From contig NZ_CP134609.1 of assembly GCF_031844705.1 (NCBI RefSeq), positions 4,030,001 to 4,094,000 on the forward strand: DNA of 64,000 nt. The letters are read 5' to 3'. The translations under genes and the position numbers were made by a program. Every line of letters starts with the position of its first letter. The first letter of the stretch is position 1. The DNA is from Streptomyces sp. ITFR-16 (GTDB lineage Bacteria; Actinomycetota; Actinomycetes; Streptomycetales; Streptomycetaceae). A model generated the notes under the pieces. It was not told where the DNA came from. It searched no databases and was given only the letters and a program-made list of their open reading frames with translations. Below are positions 51,805 to 60,940 of the stretch, one piece after another.

Positions 51805-52935
51805 ATGCACGTCACGCATCTGTCGCTGGCCGACTTCCGCTCGTACGCCCGGGTCGAGGTGCCTCTCGACCCGGGCGTCACCGCGTTCGTGGGGGCCAAC
51901 GGCCAGGGCAAGACCAATCTGGTCGAGGCCGTCGGCTATCTCTCGACGCTGGGCAGCCACCGCGTCTCCTCGGACGCGCCGCTGGTGCGCATGGGCGCCG
52001 AGCGGGCCGTCATCAGGGCCGCGGTCACCCAGGGCGAGCGCTCGCAGCTGATCGAGCTCGAACTCAACCCGGGCAAGGCCAACCGTGCCCGCATCAACCG
52101 ATCGTCGCAGGTCAGACCGCGTGACGTGCTGGGCATCGTCCGGACGGTGCTGTTCGCGCCGGAGGACCTGGCCCTGGTGAAGGGCGATCCCGGCGAGCGC
52201 CGGCGCTTCCTGGACGAGCTGGTCACGGCGCGCTCGCCGCGGATGGCCGGGGTGCGGTCCGACTACGAGCGGGTGCTCAAGCAGCGGAACACACTGCTGA
52301 AGTCGGCCGCGATGGCGCGCCGGCACGGCGGCCGCTCCATGGACCTGTCGACGCTCGACGTCTGGGACCAGCATCTGGGCCGGGTGGGCGCCGAGCTGCT
52401 GGCGCAGCGGCTGGATCTGATCGCGACGCTTCAGCCGCTGGCCGACAAGGCGTACGCCGACGTGGCGCCGGGCGGCGGTCCGGTGACGCTGGAGTACCGC
52501 AGCTCGGTCGGTGCGGGGGTGGAGCCCGCGCGGACCCGCGGGGAGCTGTACGCGCAGCTGATCGAGGCGCTGGCCGAGGTGCGCAAGCAGGAGATCGAGC
52601 GCGGCGTGACGCTGGTCGGCCCGCACCGCGACGACCTGGTGCTGGGCCTGCGCGGGATGCCCGCGAAGGGGTACGCGAGCCACGGCGAGTCCTGGTCGTA
52701 CGCGCTGGCGCTGCGGCTGGCCTCGTACGACCTGCTGCGCAGCGAGGGCAACGAACCCGTGCTGGTGCTCGACGACGTCTTCGCGGAGCTGGACGCGCGG
52801 CGCCGGGAGCGGCTGGCCGAGCTGGTGGCGCCGGGCGAGCAGGTGCTCGTGACGGCGGCGGTGGACGACGATGTGCCCGGGGTGCTGGCGGGGACGCGGT
52901 ATGCGGTGTCGGCGGGCGAGGTGACGCGGCTGTGA
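51805..52935 (+). CDS. recF: DNA replication and repair protein RecF
   Basis: An SMC-like ABC ATPase that loads RecA at gaps with RecO and RecR. The 376-residue protein has THLSLADFRSYARVEV, Walker A GANGQGKTNLVEA, and the late ABC signature and Walker B region (SYALALRLASYDLL, LVLDDVFAELDARRRERL). The stop overlaps the next gene by 4 bp (GTGA), implying translational coupling. Confidence 0.95.
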   Translation: MHVTHLSLADFRSYARVEVPLDPGVTAFVGANGQGKTNLVEAVGYLSTLGSHRVSSDAPLVRMGAERAVIRAAVTQGERSQLIELELNPGKANRARINRSSQVRPRDVLGIVRTVLFAPEDLALVKGDPGERRRFLDELVTARSPRMAGVRSDYERVLKQRNTLLKSAAMARRHGGRSMDLSTLDVWDQHLGRVGAELLAQRLDLIATLQPLADKAYADVAPGGGPVTLEYRSSVGAGVEPARTRGELYAQLIEALAEVRKQEIERGVTLVGPHRDDLVLGLRGMPAKGYASHGESWSYALALRLASYDLLRSEGNEPVLVLDDVFAELDARRRERLAELVAPGEQVLVTAAVDDDVPGVLAGTRYAVSAGEVTRL

Positions 52936-53492
52936 GCGGCGACGCGGCCGGTGCGGAGCCGTCCGGGGACCGGGCGAAGCCGCCGGAGCCCTCGGGCGTG
53001 GACCTGGCGCGGGTGGCCCTGCGCGCGGCGAAGGAGCAGGCCCGGGCGCGCGGCGCTGCGGCGCAGCAGAAGAAACAGGCCAGAAGGGGCGGCGGGCTGC
53101 GCTCCGGGGCCCGCGCCGACGGCCGCGATCCGCTGCCGCTGGGGGCGGCGATCAACCGTCTGATCACCGAGCGCGGCTGGGAGACGCCGGCTGCGGTGGG
53201 CGGGGTGATGGGCCGCTGGCCGCAGATCGTGGGTGACGATCTCGCCAATCACTGTGTGCCGCTGCGTTACGACGAGGATCCGGACGAGCGGGTTCTGACC
53301 GTGCAGTGCGATTCGACGGCGTGGGCGACGCAGCTGAGGCTGCTGGCTCCGCAGCTGGTGGCCCGGCTCAACGCGGATCTGGGGCACGGCACCGTACGGC
53401 TGATCAAGGTGCTGGGGCCGGGCGGCCCGCAGCGCAGGTTCGGGCCGCTGCGGGCCCCGGGGAGTACGGGCCCCGGCGACACCTATGGCTGA
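52932..53492 (+). CDS. dciA: DciA-type replication protein (DUF721)
   Basis: A 186-residue protein whose C-terminal half is the DUF721/DciA domain: INRLITERGWETPAAVGGVMGRWPQIVGDDLANHCVPL, then LTVQCDSTAWATQLRLLAPQLVARLNADLG. DciA recruits or loads the DnaB helicase in bacteria without DnaC/DnaI. The N-terminal half is basic and low complexity (AAQQKKQARRGGG), as in other actinobacteria. GTG at 52932 overlaps recF. Its place between recF and gyrB is conserved. Confidence 0.9.
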   Translation: MSGDAAGAEPSGDRAKPPEPSGVDLARVALRAAKEQARARGAAAQQKKQARRGGGLRSGARADGRDPLPLGAAINRLITERGWETPAAVGGVMGRWPQIVGDDLANHCVPLRYDEDPDERVLTVQCDSTAWATQLRLLAPQLVARLNADLGHGTVRLIKVLGPGGPQRRFGPLRAPGSTGPGDTYG

Positions 53493-53872
53493 CCTGCTCT
53501 GACCTGGGCTTTCACCGCGCGCGGCGCGGTCCGGTGGTGCGCCCGGGAACCCGTGGGGCGCAGGTGCGTGGTGGTGGAAACCATCGGCCGGGGTACGGGC
53601 GTCCCTCACCGTAGCGGGAGGCTGACAGGCCGAAGCGCTCAATGCCCGCGTGAGCCTCTTGAGGCCCCTTCCCGAATATGGGGAGTCGTCAGGCGCTCAT
53701 TCAGGGCGGCACATGCGGACTCAGGTACCGGCAAACCCCCATTCGGGTCGGCGCTACCGGTAGACTGGTGGACAATCCCGCGTCCGTGCGGGATTCGTCG
53801 ATACAAGCCGAACGACGCAGCCGCTCCCGCCTGTCCGGAGAACGGCCTGTGCTGTGCCAGAAAGGGCGCTTC
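53493..53872. promoter_or_regulatory. dciA-gyrB intergenic / gyrB leader
   Basis: 380 bp without a gene; presumably holds the gyrB promoter. TAGACT at 53761-53766 could be a -10, but I find no matching -35. No repeat or strong hairpin was seen. Confidence 0.4.
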
Positions 53873-55936
53873 GTGGCCGATTCCGGCAACCCCAACGAGA
53901 ACATTCCGTCCACCCCGGGTGAGAGCAGCGCTGCTCCCGCCCCGGGCGAGGTGACCGCGTCCTACGACGCCAGTGCGATCACCGTGCTCGAGGGACTGGA
54001 CGCGGTCCGCAAGCGACCTGGCATGTACATCGGCTCGACCGGTGAGCGCGGTCTCCACCACCTCGTGCAAGAGGTTGTCGACAACTCGGTCGACGAGGCC
54101 ATGGCCGGGCACGCGGACACCATCGACGTCACGATCCTCGCCGACGGCGGGGTGCGTGTGATCGACAACGGCCGTGGCATCCCGGTCGGCATCGTGCCGT
54201 CCGAGGGCAAGCCGGCCGTCGAGGTCGTCCTCACCGTGCTGCACGCCGGCGGCAAGTTCGGAGGAGGTGGCTACGCGGTCTCCGGCGGTCTGCACGGCGT
54301 CGGTGTCTCCGTGGTCAACGCCCTGTCCACGCGGGTCGCCGTCGAGGTCAAGACGGACGGCTACCGCTGGACCCAGGACTACAAGTTCGGCGTCCCGACC
54401 GCCCCGCTGGCCCGTAACGAGGCCACCGACGAGACGGGTACGTCGGTCACCTTCTGGGCCGACGGCGACATCTTCGAGACGACCGAGTACTCCTTCGAGA
54501 CCCTCGCGCGGCGCTTCCAGGAGATGGCCTTCCTCAACAAGGGCCTCACCCTCAAGCTGACGGACGAGCGCGAGTCGGCGAAGGCGACGGCCGGTGCGGA
54601 CAGCGCCGAGGCGGTGGACGTCCCCGAGGAGGAGACGACGCGCTCGGTCACGTACCACTACGAGAACGGCATCGTCGACTTCGTCAAGTACCTCAACTCC
54701 CGCAAGGGCGATGTCATCCACCAGTCGGTGATCGACATCGAGGCCGAGGACAAGGACCGCCTCCTCTCGGCCGAGATCGCGATGCAGTGGAACACGCAGT
54801 ACAGCGAGGGTGTCTACTCCTTCGCCAACGCGATCCACACGCACGAGGGCGGTGCGCACGAGGAGGGCTTCCGTGCGGCGCTGACCTCGCTGGTCAACCG
54901 GTACGCGCGCGACAAGAAGCTGCTGCGCGAGAAGGACGACAACCTCACCGGTGAGGACGTCCGCGAGGGTCTGACGGCGATCATCTCGGTGAAGCTGGGC
55001 GAGCCGCAGTTCGAGGGCCAGACGAAGACCAAGCTGGGCAACACGGAGGCCAAGACCTTCGTGCAGAAGGTCGTCCACGAGCAGCTCACGGACTGGTTCG
55101 ACCGGAATCCCAACGAGGCCGCCGACATCATCCGCAAGGGCATCGCCGCCTCGACCGCCCGCGTGGCGGCCCGCAAGGCGCGTGACCTGACCCGCCGCAA
55201 GGGGCTCCTGGAGAGCGCCTCGCTGCCGGGCAAGCTGAGCGACTGCCAGTCCAACGACCCGACGAAGTGCGAGATCTTCATCGTCGAGGGTGACTCCGCC
55301 GGTGGTTCGGCGAAGTCCGGCCGCAACCCGATGTACCAGGCCATCCTGCCGATCCGCGGCAAGATCCTGAACGTCGAGAAGGCCCGGATCGACAAGATCC
55401 TGCAGAACACCGAGGTCCAGGCGCTGATCTCGGCCTTCGGCACCGGGGTCCACGAGGACTTCGACATCGAGAAGCTCCGCTATCACAAGATCATTCTGAT
55501 GGCGGACGCCGACGTCGACGGCCAGCACATCAACACCCTGCTGCTGACCTTCCTCTTCCGCTTCATGCGGCCGCTGGTCGAGGCCGGGCACGTGTACCTC
55601 TCGCGCCCGCCGCTCTACAAGATCAAGTGGGGCCGGGACGACTTCGAGTACGCGTACTCGGACCGCGAGCGCGACGCCCTGGTCGAGCTCGGCAAGCAGA
55701 GCGGCAAGCGGATCAAGGAAGACTCGATCCAGCGCTTCAAGGGTCTCGGCGAGATGAACGCCGAGGAGCTGCGGGTCACCACGATGGACGTCGACCACCG
55801 GGTGCTCGGCCAGGTCACGCTCGACGACGCGGCGCAGGCCGACGACCTGTTCTCGGTGCTGATGGGTGAGGACGTCGAGGCGCGGCGCTCGTTCATCCAG
55901 CGCAACGCCAAGGACGTCCGCTTCCTCGACATCTGA
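53873..55936 (+). CDS. gyrB: DNA gyrase subunit B
   Basis: The ATPase subunit of gyrase, 687 residues. The GHKL ATPase domain has VLEGLDAVRKRPGMYIGSTGERGLHHLV and DNGRGIPVGIV and the GGKFGGGGYAVSGGLHGVG lid; the TOPRIM domain has EGDSAGGSAKSGR (near 471) and MADADVDGQHI; the C-terminus has QRFKGLGEMNAEELR. GTG at 53873 has AAAGGG upstream. It is followed after 52 bp by gyrA. No obvious aminocoumarin-resistance change can be judged without alignment. Confidence 0.97.
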   Translation: MADSGNPNENIPSTPGESSAAPAPGEVTASYDASAITVLEGLDAVRKRPGMYIGSTGERGLHHLVQEVVDNSVDEAMAGHADTIDVTILADGGVRVIDNGRGIPVGIVPSEGKPAVEVVLTVLHAGGKFGGGGYAVSGGLHGVGVSVVNALSTRVAVEVKTDGYRWTQDYKFGVPTAPLARNEATDETGTSVTFWADGDIFETTEYSFETLARRFQEMAFLNKGLTLKLTDERESAKATAGADSAEAVDVPEEETTRSVTYHYENGIVDFVKYLNSRKGDVIHQSVIDIEAEDKDRLLSAEIAMQWNTQYSEGVYSFANAIHTHEGGAHEEGFRAALTSLVNRYARDKKLLREKDDNLTGEDVREGLTAIISVKLGEPQFEGQTKTKLGNTEAKTFVQKVVHEQLTDWFDRNPNEAADIIRKGIAASTARVAARKARDLTRRKGLLESASLPGKLSDCQSNDPTKCEIFIVEGDSAGGSAKSGRNPMYQAILPIRGKILNVEKARIDKILQNTEVQALISAFGTGVHEDFDIEKLRYHKIILMADADVDGQHINTLLLTFLFRFMRPLVEAGHVYLSRPPLYKIKWGRDDFEYAYSDRERDALVELGKQSGKRIKEDSIQRFKGLGEMNAEELRVTTMDVDHRVLGQVTLDDAAQADDLFSVLMGEDVEARRSFIQRNAKDVRFLDI

Positions 55937-55988
55937 GTCGGCCGTACAAGCAAGCCGCAGCCGCAGCGCGAAAGGACTTTGACCAGCA

Positions 55989-58646
55989 ATGGCCGACGAG
56001 AACACCCCTGTCCCCGTGACGCCCGAAGAGGTCCCGCCCGTCGAGGGCGTGGGCATGCGTGTCGAGCCCGTCGGGCTCGAGACGGAGATGCAGCGCTCCT
56101 ACCTCGACTACGCGATGTCCGTCATCGTCTCGCGTGCCCTGCCCGACGTGCGGGACGGCCTCAAGCCCGTCCACCGCCGGGTGCTGTACGCGATGTACGA
56201 CGGCGGCTACCGGCCCGAGAAGGGCTTCTACAAGTGCGCCCGCGTCGTCGGTGACGTCATGGGTACGTACCACCCGCACGGCGACTCCTCGATCTACGAT
56301 GCCCTGGTCCGCCTGGCGCAGCACTGGTCGATGCGCATGCCGCTGGTGGACTCCAACGGCAACTTCGGTTCCCCGGGCAACGACCCGGCCGCCGCCATGC
56401 GGTACACCGAGTGCAAGATGATGCCGCTGTCCATGGAGATGGTCCGGGACATCGACGAGGAGACCGTCGACTTCCAGGACAACTACGACGGCCGCAACCA
56501 GGAGCCGACGGTCCTGCCGGCGCGCTTCCCGAACCTCCTGGTCAACGGTTCCGCGGGCATCGCGGTCGGTATGGCGACCAACATCCCGCCGCACAACCTC
56601 CGCGAGGTCGCGGCCGGTGCGCAGTGGTACCTGGAGCACCCGGAGGCCTCGCAGGAGGAGCTCCTGGACGCCCTGATCGAGCGGATCAAGGGTCCGGACT
56701 TCCCGACCGGCGCGCTCGTCGTGGGCCGCAAGGGCATCGAGGAGGCGTACCGCACGGGCCGCGGCTCGATCACGATGCGCGCGGTCGTGGCGGTCGAGGA
56801 GATCCAGAACCGCCAGTGCCTGGTGGTCACGGAGCTTCCGTACCAGACCAACCCCGACAACCTCGCGCAGAAGATCGCCGACCTGGTCAAGGACGGCAAG
56901 GTCGGCGGCATCGCCGACGTCCGCGACGAGACCTCCTCGCGGACCGGCCAGCGCCTGGTCGTCGTGCTGAAGCGGGACGCGGTCGCCAAGGTCGTCCTGA
57001 ACAACCTGTACAAGCACACCGACCTGCAGACCAACTTCGGCGCCAACATGCTGGCGCTGGTGGACGGGGTGCCGCGCACCCTGTCGATCGACGCCTTCAT
57101 CCGGCACTGGGTGACGCACCAGATCGAGGTCATCGTCCGGCGTACGCGGTTCCGGCTGCGCAAGGCCGAGGAGCGGGCGCACATCCTGCGCGGCCTGCTG
57201 AAGGCCCTGGACGCCATCGACGAGGTCATCGCCCTCATCCGGCGCAGCCAGACCGTCGAGGTCGCGCGCGAGGGCCTGATGGGCCTGCTGGAGATCGACG
57301 AGATCCAGGCCAACGCGATCCTGGAGATGCAGCTGCGCCGGCTGGCCGCGCTGGAGCACCAGAAGATCACCGCCGAGCACGACGAGCTCCAGGCGAAGAT
57401 CAACGAGTACAACGCGATCCTGGCGTCGACGGAGCGCCAGCGGCAGATCGTCAGCGAGGAGCTGGCCGCGATCGTCGACAAGTTCGGCGACGACCGGCGC
57501 TCCAAGCTGGTGCCCTTCGACGGCGACATGTCCATCGAGGACCTGATCGCCGAGGAGGACATCGTCGTCACGATCTCCCGCGGCGGCTATGTGAAGCGCA
57601 CCAAGACGGACGACTACCGCTCGCAGAAGCGCGGCGGCAAGGGCGTGCGCGGTACGAAGCTGAAGGAAGACGACATCGTCGACCACTTCTTCGTCTCGAC
57701 GACGCACCACTGGCTGCTGTTCTTCACCAACAAGGGCCGCGTCTACCGGGCCAAGGCGTACGAGCTGCCGGACGCCGGCCGGGACGCGCGCGGTCAGCAC
57801 GTCGCCAACCTGCTGGCCTTCCAGCCGGACGAGCAGATCGCGCAGATCCTGGCGATCCGCGACTACGACGCCGCGCCCTATCTGATCCTGGCCACCAAGG
57901 GCGGTCTGGTGAAGAAGACCGCGCTGAAGGACTACGACTCGCCCCGCTCGGGCGGTGTCATCGCGATCAACCTGCGCGAGACGGCCGACGGGTCCGACGA
58001 CGAGCTGATCGGCGCGGAGCTGGTGTCGTCCGAGGACGATCTGCTGCTCATCAGCAAGAAGGCCCAGTCGATCAGGTTCACCGCGACGGACGACGCGCTG
58101 CGGCCGATGGGCCGTGCCACCTCGGGCGTCAAGGGCATGAGTTTCCGCGAGGGAGACGAACTGCTCTCGATGAATGTCGTCAGGCCCGGTACTTTCGTGT
58201 TCACTGCGACTGACGGCGGGTACGCGAAGCGGACCCCGGTCGACGAGTACCGCGTCCAGGGCCGCGGCGGTCTGGGCATCAAGGCCGCCAAGATCGTGGA
58301 GGACCGGGGCTCGCTGGTCGGTGCGCTGGTGGTCGAGGAGACGGACGAGATTCTCGCCATCACGCTCGGCGGTGGTGTGATTCGTACGCGAGTCAACGAA
58401 GTCAGGGAGACGGGCCGTGACACCATGGGCGTCCAACTGATCAACCTGGGCAAGCGCGACGCCGTTGTCGGTATCGCTCGCAACGCCGAGGCTGGTCGCG
58501 AGGCCGAGGAGGTCGACGGTCCCGTCGACGCCGACGCCGAAGGCGAGACGACCGGGGCAGTGAACGCGGAGGCCACCACGGCCGACGCCGCTGCCGGGAA
58601 CGCCGGCGAGGGCACCACGTCCTCGACCGGGGAGCACGAGGAGTAG
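55989..58646 (+). CDS. gyrA: DNA gyrase subunit A
   Basis: The DNA-cutting subunit, 885 residues. The catalytic tyrosine is Tyr139 (AAAMRYTE). The quinolone-resistance region reads HPHGDSSIYD (Ser100, Asp104), the susceptible form at both key positions. The C-terminal beta-pinwheel has a GyrA box (QKRGGKGVRG). A disordered acidic/Ala/Thr tail of about 50 residues ends the protein. ATG at 55989. It is followed 3 bp later by a DUF3566 gene. Confidence 0.97.
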   Translation: MADENTPVPVTPEEVPPVEGVGMRVEPVGLETEMQRSYLDYAMSVIVSRALPDVRDGLKPVHRRVLYAMYDGGYRPEKGFYKCARVVGDVMGTYHPHGDSSIYDALVRLAQHWSMRMPLVDSNGNFGSPGNDPAAAMRYTECKMMPLSMEMVRDIDEETVDFQDNYDGRNQEPTVLPARFPNLLVNGSAGIAVGMATNIPPHNLREVAAGAQWYLEHPEASQEELLDALIERIKGPDFPTGALVVGRKGIEEAYRTGRGSITMRAVVAVEEIQNRQCLVVTELPYQTNPDNLAQKIADLVKDGKVGGIADVRDETSSRTGQRLVVVLKRDAVAKVVLNNLYKHTDLQTNFGANMLALVDGVPRTLSIDAFIRHWVTHQIEVIVRRTRFRLRKAEERAHILRGLLKALDAIDEVIALIRRSQTVEVAREGLMGLLEIDEIQANAILEMQLRRLAALEHQKITAEHDELQAKINEYNAILASTERQRQIVSEELAAIVDKFGDDRRSKLVPFDGDMSIEDLIAEEDIVVTISRGGYVKRTKTDDYRSQKRGGKGVRGTKLKEDDIVDHFFVSTTHHWLLFFTNKGRVYRAKAYELPDAGRDARGQHVANLLAFQPDEQIAQILAIRDYDAAPYLILATKGGLVKKTALKDYDSPRSGGVIAINLRETADGSDDELIGAELVSSEDDLLLISKKAQSIRFTATDDALRPMGRATSGVKGMSFREGDELLSMNVVRPGTFVFTATDGGYAKRTPVDEYRVQGRGGLGIKAAKIVEDRGSLVGALVVEETDEILAITLGGGVIRTRVNEVRETGRDTMGVQLINLGKRDAVVGIARNAEAGREAEEVDGPVDADAEGETTGAVNAEATTADAAAGNAGEGTTSSTGEHEE

Positions 58647-58649
58647 AGC

Positions 58650-59351
58650 GTGAGTGGAGCCACGGGCGCCGGTTCGGCCGCTTCCGGAGCCGGCGCGAAC
58701 GGCGCCCGTGGCCCTGCCACGGACTCCCAAGGGGGCACTGTGACGGATACCCGGGGCCCTCAGCCCCAGTACGAGGGTTACGCGACCGGGCCGTTGCCCG
58801 GTGAGCGGGAACCCGCACCGGGCCAGGCGGGGCCGTACCACCCGCCGCAGGCCTACCCCTCGCCCCCGGGCGGGACACAGGGCGGCGGGCGGCCCCGCGG
58901 GCCGCAGCAGGGCGGTGTGCCGGGCGTGGGCCCGGCGCAGGCGACCCGCAAGCCCCGGACGGGTGCGCGGACCACTCCGCGTACGCGGAAGGCGCGTCTG
59001 CGCGTCGCCAAGGCCGATCCGTGGTCGGTGATGAAGGTCAGCTTCCTGCTGTCCATCGCGCTCGGCATCTGCACGGTGGTGGCGTCGGCGGTCCTGTGGA
59101 TGGTGATGGACGCGATGGGCGTCTTCTCCACCGTGGGCGGCACCATCAGCGAGGCGACCGGTTCCAACGAGGGCAACGGCTTCGATCTGCAGTCGTTCCT
59201 GTCGCTGCCGAGGGTCCTCGTCTTCACCTCGGTCATCGCGGTGATCGACGTGGTGCTGGCCACCGCGCTGGCGACGCTGGGCGCGTTCATCTACAACCTG
59301 TCGGCGGGCTTCGTGGGCGGTGTCGAGCTCACGCTGGCCGAGGACGAGTAG
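58650..59351 (+). CDS. DUF3566 membrane protein
   Basis: A 233-residue protein with a Gly/Pro/Ala-rich N-terminal half (about 1-110) and a C-terminal DUF3566 domain with two membrane helices (VMKVSFLLSIALGICTVVASAVLW; VLVFTSVIAVIDVVLATALATLGAFI) and the ending GGVELTLAEDE. DUF3566 genes follow gyrA across actinobacteria; their function is unknown. GTG at 58650, 3 bp after gyrA, so a gyrB-gyrA-DUF3566 operon is likely. Confidence 0.88.
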   Translation: MSGATGAGSAASGAGANGARGPATDSQGGTVTDTRGPQPQYEGYATGPLPGEREPAPGQAGPYHPPQAYPSPPGGTQGGGRPRGPQQGGVPGVGPAQATRKPRTGARTTPRTRKARLRVAKADPWSVMKVSFLLSIALGICTVVASAVLWMVMDAMGVFSTVGGTISEATGSNEGNGFDLQSFLSLPRVLVFTSVIAVIDVVLATALATLGAFIYNLSAGFVGGVELTLAEDE

Positions 59352-59368
59352 CGACGCGGGTATCGATT

Positions 59369-59397
59369 TTGGGACTGGCCACGACGTGCGCTAATCT
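59369..59397 (+). promoter_or_regulatory. tRNA-Ile promoter
   Basis: TTGGGA (-35, 59369-59374), 17-bp spacer, TAATCT (-10, 59392-59397), placed about 25 bp before the tRNA 5' end. Confidence 0.65.
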
Positions 59398-59421
59398 TCA
59401 GAAGTCAGCGCACAGCGCGGC

Positions 59422-59495
59422 GGGGCTATAGCTCAGTTGGTTAGAGCGCATCCCTGATAAGGATGAGGCCACAGGTTCAAATCCTGTTAGCCCCA
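59422..59495 (+). tRNA. tRNA-Ile (anticodon GAT)
   Basis: A 74-base cloverleaf: acceptor stem GGGGCTA/TAGCCCC with discriminator A, D-arm AGCTCAGTTGGTTAGAGC, anticodon GAT at 59456-59458, T-arm GTTCAAATC. CCA is not encoded. It reads ATC/ATT isoleucine codons. Confidence 0.96.
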
Positions 59496-59507
59496 CAGCA
59501 TGAAGAT

Positions 59508-59541
59508 GAAGGCCCCTCACCGGAGACGGTGGGGGGCCTTC
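59508..59541. terminator. terminator after tRNA-Ile
   Basis: GAAGGCCCCTCACCG pairs with CGGTGGGGGGCCTTC (one mismatch) around a 4-base loop, between convergent transcription units. Confidence 0.75.
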
Positions 59542-59547
59542 GTCGTG

Positions 59548-59877
59548 TCAGCCCCGGCTCGGGCGGGCGATGCCCCGGCGCCGGCCGCGCAGGGCCTCCA
59601 GGAGCGCTCCGAGGGCGAACGACTGGATCAGTGCGCTGATGACGATCCCGCAGACCAGGGGCCACAGGGGCGCGTCCATGCCCCACACGGCGCCGGTGGC
59701 CCCCGCCGCCAGCAGGGAGACCGGGGCGGTGAGAAGGAACGGCCAGATCCCGACGATGCCGGGGTCCGAGAGCAGCGCGGCGGCCACCTCGAACACGACG
59801 GACGCACCGACGAGTCCGAGATAGACGGCGGAAGCGGTATTGGTGACGGTCAGACGCAGCAGGGTGCGCGCGTTCAT
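59548..59877 (-). CDS. small integral membrane protein, hypothetical
   Basis: A 109-residue protein with about three membrane helices (AVYLGLVGASVVFEVAAALL; WPFLLTAPVSLLAAGATGAVW; LWPLVCGIVISALIQSFALGALL) and a basic C-terminal tail. I do not recognise a family with a known role. ATG at 59877 follows GGGGGGAA. A perfect 18-bp palindrome lies 65 bp upstream, suggesting regulation. Confidence 0.7.
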   Translation of the reverse strand: MNARTLLRLTVTNTASAVYLGLVGASVVFEVAAALLSDPGIVGIWPFLLTAPVSLLAAGATGAVWGMDAPLWPLVCGIVISALIQSFALGALLEALRGRRRGIARPSRG

Positions 59878-59941
59878 CGATTCCCCCCGAGGAGCCGAAG
59901 TAGTGGTGCGCCCATGCTGCGGGCGCGGCGGTGGCTCCGGC

Positions 59942-59959
59942 GTGAGTACCGGTACTCAC
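59942..59959. promoter_or_regulatory. perfect 18-bp palindrome (candidate repressor site)
   Basis: GTGAGTACCGGTACTCAC, fully symmetrical, upstream of the small membrane protein gene that starts at 59877. It has the size of a TetR-type operator, but no regulator gene is next to it. Confidence 0.55.
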
Positions 59960-59982
59960 TTCGCACGGGAGGCGCACGGAAA

Positions 59983-60015
59983 AGCCCCCGTCCGGTGTGA
60001 ACCGGCCCGGGGGCT
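59983..60015 (-). terminator. terminator for the minus-strand gene at 60038-60409
   Basis: AGCCCCCG/CGGGGGCT plus inner CCGG/CCGG separated by a T/CC internal loop, 22 bp past the gene's stop. Confidence 0.65.
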
Positions 60016-60037
60016 CTGGGTGTCAGGTGCGGCGCTC

Positions 60038-60409
60038 TCAGGGTGGGAGGAGGGACGCGTCCCCCGCCGGGGCTCCGTGCGAGGCGCGGGCGGTGCTGGT
60101 GGTGTTCGCGGTGTCCGTGGTGTCGGCGGACAGATGGCGGGTGGCGGGTGAGGAGCCGTGTGCCTCGGCGCGGATGCGCTGCTTCATCGTGGGTGGCAGC
60201 GACCGGTCACGCGGAAGGGTCCATCGCACCGACGGGGTGGTCGCGGTTGCCGCGGTCGCACCCGTGTGCTTCTGGTTCGTGGCCGCCGGCTCCGTGACCG
60301 CGGATTCCGTGGCGGCGGCGGTGGAGGCCGCGAGGCCCAGCGACGCGAGAAGTGCGAAGAACGCGGTGATGAAGGCGGTCCAGATGCTCTTGGCCCTGAA
60401 GGTGCTCAT
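60038..60409 (-). CDS. small exported Thr/Ala-rich protein
   Basis: A 123-residue protein with an N-terminal signal or anchor (SIWTAFITAFFALLASLGLA, about 8-27) and AAATESA, followed by a Thr/Ala-rich stretch and a more conserved segment (LPPTMKQRIRAEAHGSSPATRH) likely to be the functional part. It recalls a small Streptomyces-restricted family (possibly DUF6344), which I cannot confirm. Role unknown. Confidence 0.6.
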   Translation of the reverse strand: MSTFRAKSIWTAFITAFFALLASLGLAASTAAATESAVTEPAATNQKHTGATAATATTPSVRWTLPRDRSLPPTMKQRIRAEAHGSSPATRHLSADTTDTANTTSTARASHGAPAGDASLLPP

Positions 60410-60727
60410 GGCCCCTCACTTTCGGGTGGTCCGGTTTGCTTACCTTTCCGATGATGTGGATCCGGGCCGCGATTTCGGGGAGCGACGCCACCGATGCGCC
60501 GATCTTCAGATGAACACCACTCGTATGGTGCAACCGGCCTCGACGGGTGGTGTGCGGGGTGCCGCGAAGGGCCCTTCGCGGGAGGGTCGCCGGGCATGCA
60601 CATTTCTCCGACGATCGCTTTTCGGGAGGCGCCAGTTGGGTTGCGGGGAGGTCACCGGTCGATATCGGCCGGTGTGTATAGTCGGGCGGCAGAAGTCCCC
60701 TACGCCAACGAAAGACGAGGTCGCGCG
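60410..60727. promoter_or_regulatory. DLW-39 upstream region with 20-bp near-palindrome
   Basis: 318 bp without a gene. ACCGGTCGATATCGGCCGGT (60654-60673) is a palindrome apart from one base pair, directly before TATAGT (60677-60682), a likely -10 element for the DLW-39 gene. Nothing else distinct is seen. Confidence 0.5.
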
Positions 60728-60862
60728 GTGAAGAAGCTTCTCCTGGTCGCACTGGCCGCCATCGGCGGGCTCCTCGTGTACCGCCAGATCCAGGCGGATC
60801 GCGCCGAGCAGGATCTGTGGACGGAGGCGACCGACTCCGTGCCCGCAGGTTCGGGTGTGTGA
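60728..60862 (+). CDS. DLW-39 family membrane protein
   Basis: A 44-residue protein: one membrane helix (KKLLLVALAAIGGLLVYRQIQ) and a short acidic tail with the family hallmark DLWTEATD. DLW-39 proteins are found near gyrA in actinobacteria and have no known function. GTG start at 60728 with GAGG upstream. Confidence 0.85.
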   Translation: MKKLLLVALAAIGGLLVYRQIQADRAEQDLWTEATDSVPAGSGV

Positions 60863-60877
60863 GACGTAACAGCCTGT

Positions 60878-60911
60878 CGGAGCCCCGGTCGCGGATGCGG
60901 CCGGGGCTCCG
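60878..60911 (+). terminator. terminator after DLW-39
   Basis: CGGAGCCCCGG pairs perfectly with CCGGGGCTCCG around a 12-base loop. Confidence 0.75.
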
Positions 60912-60940
60912 TGCTGTTGCGGGACCGTGACACCTGTGCT

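Noticed and set aside
53639..56056. 805-residue minus-strand open frame opposite gyrB
   Set aside because: gyrB is certain; the frame is an antisense product of codon bias.
55893..58841. 982-residue minus-strand open frame opposite gyrA
   Set aside because: gyrA is certain on the plus strand; the antisense frame has no motif.
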